Positions 6,932 to 15,214 of a DNA stretch of 25,656 nt are shown in pieces. Location: contig JAFGDV010000028.1 in the NCBI GenBank assembly GCA_016931955.1, forward strand, positions 1 through 25,656. Direction: 5' to 3'. Positions within the stretch are counted from its first letter, which is position 1, and every line of letters starts with the position of its first letter. Both the position numbers and the translations under genes were made by a program. The DNA is from Candidatus Altarchaeota archaeon (GTDB taxonomy: Archaea; Altiarchaeota; Altiarchaeia; IMC4; QMZM01). The notes beneath the pieces are model-generated. The model saw nothing but the letters and a program-made list of their open reading frames with translations, did not search any database and was not told the DNA's origin.

Positions 6932-8218
6932 TCAAGACCTGCCAACGCCTCTATAGATGATCCCATATTTTTCAACTACTTCCTTGTTCACAACATTTCT
7001 GCCGTCGACGAAGACCTTCACGCCCTTATCCTTCAGTTCCGCGAAGTCTAGGTCCCTGTATTCCCGGTGATTTGTCGCCAGGACTACCGCATCCAGCGAA
7101 CTGGGATTCTGGAGGTCTGAGAACATGGCCCCGAAGCCCTCGATCTCCTCCTTGGAGAACAATGAGTCATGGACGAATACATTCGCCCCAGACTTCTTCA
7201 GATTTTTTATTAATGCTATCGCTGGGCTCATGAAGGTCTCCTTTACGTTGCCTCTATAAGCTAAGCCGAGGATGAGGACATTCTTTTTCTTGAACGAACC
7301 CAGTTCCTTTTTGAGTATGCTTACTGTGAACTTCGGCATGCCGTCGTTTATCTTCCTCGCCTTCTTTGCGATGCTTAAATCGATGCCGACATCAGCAGCA
7401 TTCTTTATTAAGAAATGGGGGTACACCGGCGCACAATGACCTCCGACCCCCACTCCTGGGAGGAGGATGCGCGAAAACGGGTTCGAGTTAGCCGCTTCTA
7501 TTATCTCGACTACGTCAAGTCCTCGTGCATCGCAGAATTGGGCGAATTCATTGGCTACTGCAATATTTATGTCTCTGTAGACCATGTCGAAGAGCTTCGC
7601 CGCTTCGGCTGCTTCGCAGCTTGATACTGGGATGACTTTGGAGTCGAGAACCTTCCCATAGAATTCAACACCCCTCCTTGTTGATTCCTCATTTATTCCT
7701 CCGACGAGTTTCGGTATGTTGCGGAGATAGTCGAACATTACCCCAGAGGAAACCCTCTCCGGGCTGAAAACTAGATGAAAGTCTATCCCCACCTTGAGGC
7801 CTGACTTCTCCAGGATAGGTGCCATCCTGTTCCTGGTGTCGCCTACAGGTAGGGTTGTCTCGTAGACTACTAGAGAATTTTTCTGGAGGCCTTTTGCTAC
7901 TGTCTCAGTTACTGAGTCGACTATGCAATAGTCTATGTTTCCTTTCTTATCAACTACGAGAGGGACTATGATAACTACAACATCCGACCTCTTTACTGCT
8001 TCTACGGTATCGGTTGTTGCAGAAAGAAGACCCATAACTACTGCAGCCTTGACTTTCTCTCCTAAGCCCGGTTCTTCTTTTATATGGGATACGCCCCTAT
8101 TTATTGATTCCACGACGTCCTTGTTTACGTCACAGCCAATAACCTGAAAGCCCTTACTAGCGTATTGCGCAGCCAAGGGTAACCCGATCTTGCCTAAACC
8201 GATTACACATACCCTCAT
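6932..8218 (-). CDS. wbpA: UDP-GlcNAc/ManNAc 6-dehydrogenase (WbpA/WecC-like)
   Basis: A 428-residue UDP-sugar dehydrogenase that oxidises C6 of a UDP-HexNAc to the uronic acid with 2 NAD+. It has N-terminal GLGKIG (7-12) for NAD binding, FSPER (151-155), and GVGVGGHCAP with the catalytic Cys262, plus a C-terminal UDP-binding domain ending near 425. It is the last gene of the operon wbpD-wbpE-wbpB-wbpA and its ATG overlaps the preceding stop (ATGA, 8215-8218). With those partners the natural product is UDP-GlcNAc-uronic acid, the first step toward diacetamido-uronic acid. The stop faces the GT-C-like gene with only 5 bases between. UDP-ManNAc dehydrogenase (WecC) remains possible by sequence alone. 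Confidence 0.88.
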   Translation of the reverse strand: MRVCVIGLGKIGLPLAAQYASKGFQVIGCDVNKDVVESINRGVSHIKEEPGLGEKVKAAVVMGLLSATTDTVEAVKRSDVVVIIVPLVVDKKGNIDYCIVDSVTETVAKGLQKNSLVVYETTLPVGDTRNRMAPILEKSGLKVGIDFHLVFSPERVSSGVMFDYLRNIPKLVGGINEESTRRGVEFYGKVLDSKVIPVSSCEAAEAAKLFDMVYRDINIAVANEFAQFCDARGLDVVEIIEAANSNPFSRILLPGVGVGGHCAPVYPHFLIKNAADVGIDLSIAKKARKINDGMPKFTVSILKKELGSFKKKNVLILGLAYRGNVKETFMSPAIALIKNLKKSGANVFVHDSLFSKEEIEGFGAMFSDLQNPSSLDAVVLATNHREYRDLDFAELKDKGVKVFVDGRNVVNKEVVEKYGIIYRGVGRS

Positions 8219-9216
8219 AGAGAAATCACCTGCTTTTTTTCCGTCGACTCAATCAGTTTTTGCGCTAAAACCAATGCCTTTAGGCCGTCTTCCCCAGATA
8301 CAAGGGGTTCTTTGCCGTTCCCGACCGCATCGACCCAGGATTCCAGCTCAGCCTTTAGAGGCTCTTTCTTCTGGATCCTGATCTGCATTATGTTCCCCTC
8401 AGCCACGCCCATGAGTATGTCGGAGTAACTGTATTTTCCGTTTATGGCTTCAACGTTCTCGTAGAAGTACAGTTCTTGGGTCAGATACTTCACGACGAAC
8501 ATGCCCTTCTCCCCGATAATGGATATCTCCCTTATCTTTTCAGGGGTCAGCCAGTTAACCGATAAAACCCCTATGGTGTCGTTCTGGAACTTCAACAATC
8601 CAGAGAGTAGGTCCTCGTACTTTGTGTGGATCTTACGCTCTGTCTCGGCATAAAGCCTCTTCACATCGGAATTTGTCAGGTAACGCATGATGTCGATGTC
8701 GTGCACTGCAAGGTCTATGACAACACCAACATCCCTTATCCTACTAGGAAAAGGACCGACACGTATCGCCTTTATTTCGAATATCCTCCCCAATTCATCC
8801 CTGTCCAGCCTCCTTTTTAATTCTATGACAGCCGGGTTAAAGCGCTCAATATGCCCCACCGTGACCTTCACTTTGTTTTTCTCTGCGCTATCTATTATGG
8901 CTCTCGCATTATCCTCAGAATCAGCTATCGGCTTTTCGACCAGTGAGGGAATACCCCTCCTGGTGCACTCCAAAGCCACCTCACGATGATACTTTGTTGG
9001 AACAGCTATTGACAAAAGATCTATGTCCTCTTTATCTAACATCTCCTTGTAGTCTTTGTATGGATTACACCTTAGGGATTCTGCAACGTCCTTCGCGCTA
9101 TTGAAGGCCGCATCCGATACCGCTACGAGGTCAGTACTATCCAATTCAGCATAGATCCTAGCATGGTTTCTCCCCATGGAACCGACTCCGATAACCGCCG
9201 CTTTAAGCTTCCCCAT
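8215..9216 (-). CDS. wbpB: Gfo/Idh/MocA oxidoreductase, UDP-GlcNAcA 3-dehydrogenase (WbpB-like)
   Basis: A 333-residue NAD-dependent oxidoreductase with N-terminal AAVIGVGSMGRNH (Rossmann) and the family signature EKP (94-96), with the downstream IDLAVHDIDIMRYL stretch that shapes the active site. In the Pseudomonas O-antigen pathway WbpB oxidises C3 of UDP-GlcNAc-uronate and is paired with the aminotransferase WbpE; here the same two genes are adjacent (1 base apart). The other members of the set flank it, so the assignment rests on both sequence and context. Overlap with the downstream dehydrogenase is 4 bases. Confidence 0.85.
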   Translation of the reverse strand: MGKLKAAVIGVGSMGRNHARIYAELDSTDLVAVSDAAFNSAKDVAESLRCNPYKDYKEMLDKEDIDLLSIAVPTKYHREVALECTRRGIPSLVEKPIADSEDNARAIIDSAEKNKVKVTVGHIERFNPAVIELKRRLDRDELGRIFEIKAIRVGPFPSRIRDVGVVIDLAVHDIDIMRYLTNSDVKRLYAETERKIHTKYEDLLSGLLKFQNDTIGVLSVNWLTPEKIREISIIGEKGMFVVKYLTQELYFYENVEAINGKYSYSDILMGVAEGNIMQIRIQKKEPLKAELESWVDAVGNGKEPLVSGEDGLKALVLAQKLIESTEKKQVISL

Positions 9217-9217
9217 C

Positions 9218-10288
9218 TTAGACCTCGTTTAGGACAGATGCGATATAATCCAGGTTTTCCCTGGTTACTGAGGGGTGTATAGGCAAGGAAATGACTTTTC
9301 TTGCGAGCTCCTCTGAAACTGGTAGGCTTATCCTGTAGCCCAGATCCAAGTAGAGCCCTTGCTTGTGTATCGGAATGGGATAATAGATCCCAGTTCCTAT
9401 ACCCTTCTGGTTCAGTGTATTCACAATAGCGTCTCTGTCGCCTTCAACGCGTATAGTGTACTGGTGGAAGACATGCGTGCAATTTTTCCGAACAACTGGA
9501 GGCTTCACCTTCTTGTTTTCGATCAACTCTGTGAGGTATGCCGCATTCTCAGCCCTCTTCCTGTTGAATCCTGGAAGCTTCTTCAGCTGACACAAGCCGA
9601 TCGCTGCAGAGATGTCCGTCATCCTTAGGTTGAAGCCAATGATCTCATGGACGTAGCGCTGTTTTGAACCATGGGAGCGGATCATCCTCGCTTTTTCGGC
9701 AATTTTTTCATCATCTGTTGTAATAATTCCGCCCTCAGAGGTCGTCATGTTCTTGGTCGGATAGAAGGAGAAACAGCCTGTACCGAAAGAGCCGACCTTT
9801 TTTTTGTTGAATTCGGCGCCGTGGGCCTGACAAGCGTCTTCTATTACCACAAGGCTATGATCTTCAGCGATCTCCATTATGGCCTTCATGTCCGCTGGAT
9901 GACCATACAAGTGCACTGGCATGATCGCCTTCGTTTTTTCGGTTACCATCTCGGCCACGTCTACTGGATCAATGCAGAATGTGTCCTCTTCTATGGCTGC
10001 GAAAACGGGCCTTGCGCCGGTGAAGAGAACAGAGTTCGCAGACGCGATGAAAGTAAAAGAGGGAACGATCACTTCGTCGCCGGGGCCTATTCCGTGGGCG
10101 AGCAAGGCGACGTGCAACGCAGCAGTCCCAGAATTGACTGCTACCGCATGCTTAGTTCCTGTAAATCCAGAGAATTTGGTTTCAAACTCCTTGACCTTAG
10201 GACCTTCCGCAATAATACCGGAACCTAGGACTTCCATAACTGCCTGCTTTTCCTCTTCCCCTATCAATGGTTTAGCTATGGGGATCAT
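9218..10288 (-). CDS. wbpE: PLP-dependent sugar 3-aminotransferase (WbpE-like)
   Basis: A 356-residue DegT/DnrJ/EryC1/StrS-family aminotransferase. It shows NSGTAALHVAL (52-62), EDACQAHGAE with Asp151 and Gln154 near the pyridine ring, and SFYPTKNM with the PLP-binding Lys179. The partner genes suggest it aminates the C3-keto UDP-GlcNAc-uronate made by the adjacent WbpB-like enzyme, with glutamate as likely amino donor. It overlaps the acetyltransferase gene upstream (10285-10288). A second member of the superfamily, PseC, is at 20540-21673 and acts at C4 in the other pathway. Confidence 0.87.
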   Translation of the reverse strand: MIPIAKPLIGEEEKQAVMEVLGSGIIAEGPKVKEFETKFSGFTGTKHAVAVNSGTAALHVALLAHGIGPGDEVIVPSFTFIASANSVLFTGARPVFAAIEEDTFCIDPVDVAEMVTEKTKAIMPVHLYGHPADMKAIMEIAEDHSLVVIEDACQAHGAEFNKKKVGSFGTGCFSFYPTKNMTTSEGGIITTDDEKIAEKARMIRSHGSKQRYVHEIIGFNLRMTDISAAIGLCQLKKLPGFNRKRAENAAYLTELIENKKVKPPVVRKNCTHVFHQYTIRVEGDRDAIVNTLNQKGIGTGIYYPIPIHKQGLYLDLGYRISLPVSEELARKVISLPIHPSVTRENLDYIASVLNEV

Positions 10289-10875
10289 TTTTTATCGAGT
10301 TCTTCATGGACTTCTGGGGGTATTGTGACCTTCTTTCTGCAGACTGAACACTTCAATACAACACCCTGGGGGGTCACTTTTTCCTCCTCAAGCCTTCTCC
10401 CGCACTCGCAGACGAAGCCTCTGAGCTTTGCCGGGTTCCCGTACACGAGGGCATGGTCTGGGACGTCTCCTGTGACTACTGAACCGGAGCCTATCATCGC
10501 GTATCTGCCTATGGTGGTGCCGCATATGATCGTTGAGTTCGCGCCTATGGATGCGCCTTTCTTCACCAGGGTCTGGTATACTTTGAAATCCGAATTCGCA
10601 GCTCTGGGATACATGTCATTTGTGAATGTCATCGATGGACCCAGGAAGACGTCGTCCTCCACAACAACGCCGTGATAGACCGATACGAAGTTCTGTATCT
10701 TGACCCTGTCTCCTATTTTGACGTCGACGTCTATGTAGGATGATTTCCCTATGATGCAGTTTTTGCCTATCTTTGAGTTCTCCCGGACCTGTGCGAAGTG
10801 CCAGATCCTTGTTCCTTCACCGATCACCGCTTTTTCGGAGACTTCCGCTGTGGGGTGGATAAAAACGTTTTCCAT
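10285..10875 (-). CDS. wbpD: UDP-sugar 3-N-acetyltransferase, left-handed beta-helix (WbpD-like), with C-terminal zinc-ribbon-like tail
   Basis: A 196-residue hexapeptide-repeat acyltransferase: IHPTAEVSEKAVIGEGTRIW and the following repeats to about residue 145 form the left-handed beta-helix. The insert SVYHGVVVEDDVFLGPSMTFTND is typical of WbpD-type enzymes, which acetylate the C3 amine with acetyl-CoA. The tail (about 150-190) holds four cysteines in a C-x-C ... C-x-x-C arrangement, resembling a zinc ribbon, which lies outside the catalytic fold. It is the first gene of the minus-strand operon, with an AT-rich promoter region upstream. Confidence 0.87.
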   Translation of the reverse strand: MENVFIHPTAEVSEKAVIGEGTRIWHFAQVRENSKIGKNCIIGKSSYIDVDVKIGDRVKIQNFVSVYHGVVVEDDVFLGPSMTFTNDMYPRAANSDFKVYQTLVKKGASIGANSTIICGTTIGRYAMIGSGSVVTGDVPDHALVYGNPAKLRGFVCECGRRLEEEKVTPQGVVLKCSVCRKKVTIPPEVHEELDKK

Positions 10876-10882
10876 GCCAATA

Positions 10883-10909
10883 ATATTAAATATTGTTTAA
10901 TATATTTAT
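10883..10909 (-). promoter_or_regulatory. Promoter region of the wbpD operon with palindrome
   Basis: Read on the minus strand, TAAATATATTAA (10909-10898) is centred about 28 nt before the wbpD ATG, as for an archaeal box A. Overlapping it toward the gene is an inverted repeat ATATTAAA/TTTAATAT (10883-10890 and 10896-10903, 5-base spacer), in the place an operator would occupy. The surroundings are almost pure A/T, so chance symmetry is possible. Confidence 0.4.
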
Positions 10910-10980
10910 ATATATTATATACATTCTATTTTTATAAACAAGCCCATGACGCAGGCGAACATATAATTCCCCGGCGCCCT

Positions 10981-10990
10981 AATAATTATA
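10981..10990 (+). promoter_or_regulatory. Box A-like promoter for the GT4 block
   Basis: AATAATTATA is centred 22 nt before the ATG at 11008 with no Shine-Dalgarno motif between, consistent with a leaderless start. Together with the wbpD promoter it makes 10876-11007 a divergent control region. Confidence 0.45.
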
Positions 10991-11007
10991 GCAGATAGAA
11001 TAGAAAA

Positions 11008-12210
11008 ATGAGGATATTGCAGACGGCAAGGTGGTTCTTCCCCCACGTCGGAGGAGCAAGCGTAAGAGTCTACCAGACAGCGAAAAATCTCGTAGATAAA
11101 GGCCACGAAGTCCACCTATTGGTACACAACCCAAAGTCGATAGAGCAATGCAATCTATCACAAGAAGTGCCAAACTATGAAGAATATGATGGAATACATG
11201 TCTACAGGATGCCATATTTTGCGCCAAAACAGGTCTACTGGGCTGCAACGATCCCCTTAATGGCAAAAAAAGCAATCAACATCATCAAGAAAGAAAAAAT
11301 CGACGTCATTCTCTCACATAATCCGCCCTACCTAGTCGGTATGTCCTCCTGGATAGCCAGCAAGTTTACTGGAGTGCCATTAACCCTTAATGTCCATGAT
11401 GTTTGGGGAGCTCCGCATTACAAAAAATACGAGTACATGATCGGTAAATCCCTCGAAAGATTCTGCTGTAACAGAGCCAAACGGATCATAACAGTGTCCG
11501 AGGGCTTATCCGAGGTCCTGGCAAATGAGACGGGTGTGGATAGGGATAAAGTAACGGCAGCACCGAATGGTGTCGACATTGAAAGATTTAGGATAGAAAG
11601 AGAAGAGACTGACAAACTGAAGGAGAAATACGACCTCTCAGGTAAAAAGGTTGTTTTTTTCGTGGGAATACTCCGAACATGGGCAGGCATACAGTTTCTG
11701 ATAAAGGCATTCCCGAAGGTTCTCGAAAAACAGCCAGAAAGTGTGCTCTTTATTGTAGGCGACGGGGGAGACAGGAAATACCTTGAAAGTTTAGTTGATG
11801 AATTAGAGATCCGAGAGAATACAGTCTTCACTGGATCTGTTCCCTACAGCGATGTTCCATCTTTCATCGATCTGGCGGATGTGTGCGTCGCCCCTTTTCC
11901 CTCGACAAAGGTGACTGACAGCAGAAAACTCATGTCACCCCATAAAGTCCTTGAATACATGGCTGCAGAGAAAGCCGTCATTGCAAGCAGGGTGGGGGGA
12001 ATGGAAAACTATGTCGAAGAAGGGGAAACCGGTTTTTTAGTTGAACCTGAGGATATCAGCGATCTAGCAAATAAGATAATAGCTCTATTGGAAGATCCGA
12101 ACATGAGAGAAAGATTCGGGAGAAAGGGCAGAGAGCATGTGGCAGAGAAACATGCTTGGACTAATTATGTAGGGATTGTGGAAAAAACCCTGGAGGATGT
12201 ATTAACATGA
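11008..12210 (+). CDS. GT4 family glycosyltransferase
   Basis: A 400-residue GT-B-fold retaining glycosyltransferase. The N-terminal domain opens with QTARWFFPHVGGASVRV (about 5-21), the glycine-rich acceptor loop. The C-terminal domain has PNGVDIERF and an E-x7-E-type donor motif in the region EYMAAEKAVIASRVGGMENYVEEGETGFLVEP. No signal peptide is seen, so it acts in the cytoplasm or at the inner membrane face. It is the first gene of a plus-strand operon with the 2-epimerase (ATGA overlap at 12207) and an amidotransferase. It may add the diacetamido-uronic acid or another sugar to the lipid-linked glycan; donor not determinable. Confidence 0.88.
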   Translation: MRILQTARWFFPHVGGASVRVYQTAKNLVDKGHEVHLLVHNPKSIEQCNLSQEVPNYEEYDGIHVYRMPYFAPKQVYWAATIPLMAKKAINIIKKEKIDVILSHNPPYLVGMSSWIASKFTGVPLTLNVHDVWGAPHYKKYEYMIGKSLERFCCNRAKRIITVSEGLSEVLANETGVDRDKVTAAPNGVDIERFRIEREETDKLKEKYDLSGKKVVFFVGILRTWAGIQFLIKAFPKVLEKQPESVLFIVGDGGDRKYLESLVDELEIRENTVFTGSVPYSDVPSFIDLADVCVAPFPSTKVTDSRKLMSPHKVLEYMAAEKAVIASRVGGMENYVEEGETGFLVEPEDISDLANKIIALLEDPNMRERFGRKGREHVAEKHAWTNYVGIVEKTLEDVLT

Positions 12211-13298
12211 AACTCTCCATAGTGGTCGGGACGCGGCCGCAGCTGATAAAGATAAGCCCGCTCATAAGGAGGATAGAAAAAGAGAGAGACATAAGACTGC
12301 AGTTCATCGATACTGGACAACACTACGACTATGAGCTGAACAAGACCTTCTACGATGAATTACGTCTGCCTGCATCAGAATTCTTAGACATCGGTTCAGG
12401 AACTCCTGGAGAGCAGACCGGTAATGCATTGATTGCAGTTGAAAGAGAGATTATAAAATTCAATCCAGATCTCGCACTAGTTATTGGGGATACTAATTCA
12501 GCCCTTGCAGGAGCCCTTGCTGCGGTAAAACAGAAGATCCCTGTAGGGCATATTGAAGCCGGTCTGAGGAGCTTTGACAGGAGGATGCCTGAGGAGATTA
12601 ATAGGATCATAGTCGACCACGTCTCAGATCATCTTTTCGCGCCCACAAAAAACGCAGTTAACAACCTAATGCGGGAGGGGATACCAAAGGATAAAATCTT
12701 CTTCACCCACGACATTACTGTAGACGCATGCCTGGAAAACTACGAGATTGCGAAAGAAAAATCCAAGATATTAGAGAAACTGAACATTAACCCAAGGGAC
12801 TATGTCTTAGTGACCGCCCACAGACAGGAGAACGTCGATGATAAAAGGAATCTGGAGAAATTGGTCAATGCATTAACGAAGCTCGAAAAGCCAACAATAT
12901 TCCCAGTGCATCCGAGGACACTGAAGAACATGAAGGCATTCAGCCTCTTGGAGAAGCTGGGAAAGAACTGCACATTAACCAAGCCTCTGGGCTACTTCGA
13001 CTTCTTGATGTTGCTTAAGAATGCGGCATGCGTTGTCACGGACTCTGGGGGCGTACAGAAGGAGGCTCTTATCCTGAAGACACCATGTGTTACCATTAGA
13101 ACAACAACGGAGTGGCCAGAAACGATAAAACTTAATGCAAATGTTCTTGTTGGCCTTGACGGGAAAAGGATTATCAATGAGGTCAATAGGAGATCTAATA
13201 ATGAATTCCACAGAGCTATGGAGGACATAAAGAGCCCATATGGTGAAGGAAAAACAAGTGAGAGTATATTAGATGCTATATTAGGACTCCAACAGTGA
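12207..13298 (+). CDS. wbpI: Non-hydrolysing UDP-N-acetylglucosamine 2-epimerase family (WbpI/WecB-like)
   Basis: A 363-residue GT-B-fold epimerase with VVGTRPQLIKISPL (6-19), DTGQHYDYELNKTF, the conserved GHIEAGLRS and DRRMPEEINR, VTAHRQEN and VTDSGGVQKEA. These are the hallmarks of the non-hydrolysing UDP-GlcNAc 2-epimerase family. With WbpA, B, E and D types encoded divergently upstream, the best fit is WbpI, which inverts C2 of UDP-2,3-diacetamido-glucuronic acid to the mannuronic form. If it is instead WecB, the neighbouring dehydrogenase would give UDP-ManNAc-uronate. It overlaps the GT4 stop by 4 bases and lies 3 bases before the amidotransferase. Confidence 0.85.
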   Translation: MKLSIVVGTRPQLIKISPLIRRIEKERDIRLQFIDTGQHYDYELNKTFYDELRLPASEFLDIGSGTPGEQTGNALIAVEREIIKFNPDLALVIGDTNSALAGALAAVKQKIPVGHIEAGLRSFDRRMPEEINRIIVDHVSDHLFAPTKNAVNNLMREGIPKDKIFFTHDITVDACLENYEIAKEKSKILEKLNINPRDYVLVTAHRQENVDDKRNLEKLVNALTKLEKPTIFPVHPRTLKNMKAFSLLEKLGKNCTLTKPLGYFDFLMLLKNAACVVTDSGGVQKEALILKTPCVTIRTTTEWPETIKLNANVLVGLDGKRIINEVNRRSNNEFHRAMEDIKSPYGEGKTSESILDAILGLQQ

Positions 13299-13301
13299 AA
13301 A

Positions 13302-15128
13302 ATGTGCGGTATATGCGGTTTCGTTGGTCTGGAAGACAAAGGCCTACTGAGTCGAATGAACGGCGTTATCCAACACAGGGGCCCTAATGAATCCGGCATC
13401 TACATGGACAAAAACATCGGATTAGGACATCAACGCCTGAGCATAATAGACCTCAGAACGGGTAAACAACCAGTGCATAACGAAGACCAGAGCATATGGA
13501 TAAGCTATAACGGAGAAACATACAACTTTCTGGACCTGCGGGTAGAGTTAGAAGAGAAGGGACATAAGTTTTATACAAATACAGATACAGAAGTCCTGAT
13601 ACATCTCTACGAAGAGGAGGGCGACCTGTTCGTGAAAAAACTCAATGGAATGTTTGCCTTCGCTCTGTGGGATTCAAACCAGAAAAAACTGCTGCTTGCA
13701 AGAGACAAAATCGGGATAAAGCCACTGTATTACACAATATCAGAGGATGGAAGCTTTCTTTTCGCGTCTGAGATCAAGTCTATCCTACAATACGAGAACT
13801 TGGAGAGAGCCGTCGACTTAGAAGCCTTAAACCTTACCATAAACCTCATGTACATTCCCGGAGAAAGAACCATGTTCCGGGGGATAAAAAAACTGCTGCC
13901 TGGGTTCATTTTGACATATAAAGACGGCAAAACAAACCTGCATAGATACTGGAACCTGAACATCAACCCAATAAAAGATTCTGAATCATACTACGCGAGA
14001 GAACTTAGAAGACTGCTAGAGGACGCTGTAAAAAGTCACATGATCAGTGACGTTCCTATCGGTTCTTTTCTTTCCGGCGGCTTGGATACTTCAACGATGG
14101 TTGCTTTGATGAGCAAATTCAGTGAAGAACCGGTTAAGACATTCTGCATGGGCTTTGGGGAAGATACAGACGAGCTCTCTGACGCCCGTTTGGTTGCAGA
14201 GCATTTTGGGACCGAGCATTACGAATTCATAATAACCCCAAAAAAAGGCCTACAAATACTGGAAAAAGCAATATGGCACGTAGAGATGCCAAAGATAAAT
14301 CTCTTCCCATATTACGTGTCAGAACTTGCTGCAAAGAAGGCCAAAGTCTGCATATCCGGTTTAGGCGGGGATGAACTATTTGCGGGCTATTTGCGGAGAT
14401 ACAAGGCTGTTTTGTTGGCAGACAGAATCAGGAAACTTATCCCAGCAGTCGTTAAGGGAAACCTTTTCACAAAACTTGGATTCGTAGACCGGGGGGGTAG
14501 GTACAACTACTTCCTGGCACTCTCTAAACTGGATGATTGGGCTGATTTCTATCTTGTGTTATTTGGTGACGTACTCGATAAGAACGAACTTGATAGGCTC
14601 TATCTGATGGGAGCCAATAATGGCGACCTTAAGGCCGAATTCGCAACTTTCTTTAACAACGACCTACATCCAGTGGATAAAGTGCTCCTAGCAGATATAA
14701 AAACCCAGTTAGTTGATGACTACCTTGTCGTAGACGACGCAATGTCGATGGCGAATTCCCTCGAAATACGGGTGCCTTTCTTGGATGCAGAACTCATAGA
14801 CCTATCTTGTAAAATACCTTGGAATCTGAAGTATAGAAATGGTTTGGGGAAGTATATCCTCAGGAGAGCTATGTCAGATATATTGCCAAAGGAGATCTTC
14901 AGAAAGAAGAAGCGCGGCTTCGGCATGAGCTCTTACTCTTGGTTTAAGGATGAATTGAGAGAGTATTCACAACAGCTCCTTGAAAGCGAGGCAATAAATG
15001 ACTACTTCAAAAGAGATCGCCTAGAAAAAATCTTCAGGAACGCGGAAAATGAAAGCCATCGACACCACCAATTAATGTTGACACTACTATCCTTCAACAT
15101 CTGGTATAAAAGATTCATCGAGGATTAG
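13302..15128 (+). CDS. Asparagine-synthase-type glutamine amidotransferase (second copy)
   Basis: A 608-residue AsnB-family protein with MCGICGFVG (nucleophile Cys2), HRGPNESG, SYNGETYN, the ATP loop SGGLDTS (258-264; Thr where the usual loop has Ser) and ISGLGGDELFAGY. It follows the 2-epimerase by 3 bases, which links it to the diacetamido-mannuronic acid pathway; amidation of the C6 carboxylate is the simplest reading. It shares the domain plan with the copy at 1639-3525 but the two differ widely along their length (for example TISEDGSFLFAS here versus WDGSRFIFSS there), so they are not a recent duplication. Ordinary asparagine synthesis cannot be excluded for either copy. Confidence 0.87.
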   Translation: MCGICGFVGLEDKGLLSRMNGVIQHRGPNESGIYMDKNIGLGHQRLSIIDLRTGKQPVHNEDQSIWISYNGETYNFLDLRVELEEKGHKFYTNTDTEVLIHLYEEEGDLFVKKLNGMFAFALWDSNQKKLLLARDKIGIKPLYYTISEDGSFLFASEIKSILQYENLERAVDLEALNLTINLMYIPGERTMFRGIKKLLPGFILTYKDGKTNLHRYWNLNINPIKDSESYYARELRRLLEDAVKSHMISDVPIGSFLSGGLDTSTMVALMSKFSEEPVKTFCMGFGEDTDELSDARLVAEHFGTEHYEFIITPKKGLQILEKAIWHVEMPKINLFPYYVSELAAKKAKVCISGLGGDELFAGYLRRYKAVLLADRIRKLIPAVVKGNLFTKLGFVDRGGRYNYFLALSKLDDWADFYLVLFGDVLDKNELDRLYLMGANNGDLKAEFATFFNNDLHPVDKVLLADIKTQLVDDYLVVDDAMSMANSLEIRVPFLDAELIDLSCKIPWNLKYRNGLGKYILRRAMSDILPKEIFRKKKRGFGMSSYSWFKDELREYSQQLLESEAINDYFKRDRLEKIFRNAENESHRHHQLMLTLLSFNIWYKRFIED

Positions 15129-15176
15129 ACAGGTTGAATGATAGCATGTATGATGAAGTGAGTTTGAGTCCGACGC

Positions 15177-15188
15177 TTTTATAATATA
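15177..15188 (+). promoter_or_regulatory. Box A promoter for the 15215 gene
   Basis: TTTTATAATATA is centred about 32 nt before the ATG at 15215, giving a short leader. It suggests that this gene is transcribed apart from the preceding GT4-epimerase-amidotransferase operon. Confidence 0.5.
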
Positions 15189-15214
15189 AGCTACTGGACA
15201 CATATACTGTTACA

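Noticed and set aside
9671-10228. Long plus-strand open frame opposite the wbpE-like gene.
   Set aside because: It is antisense to a well-supported aminotransferase, has no start signal, and its residues show no domain.
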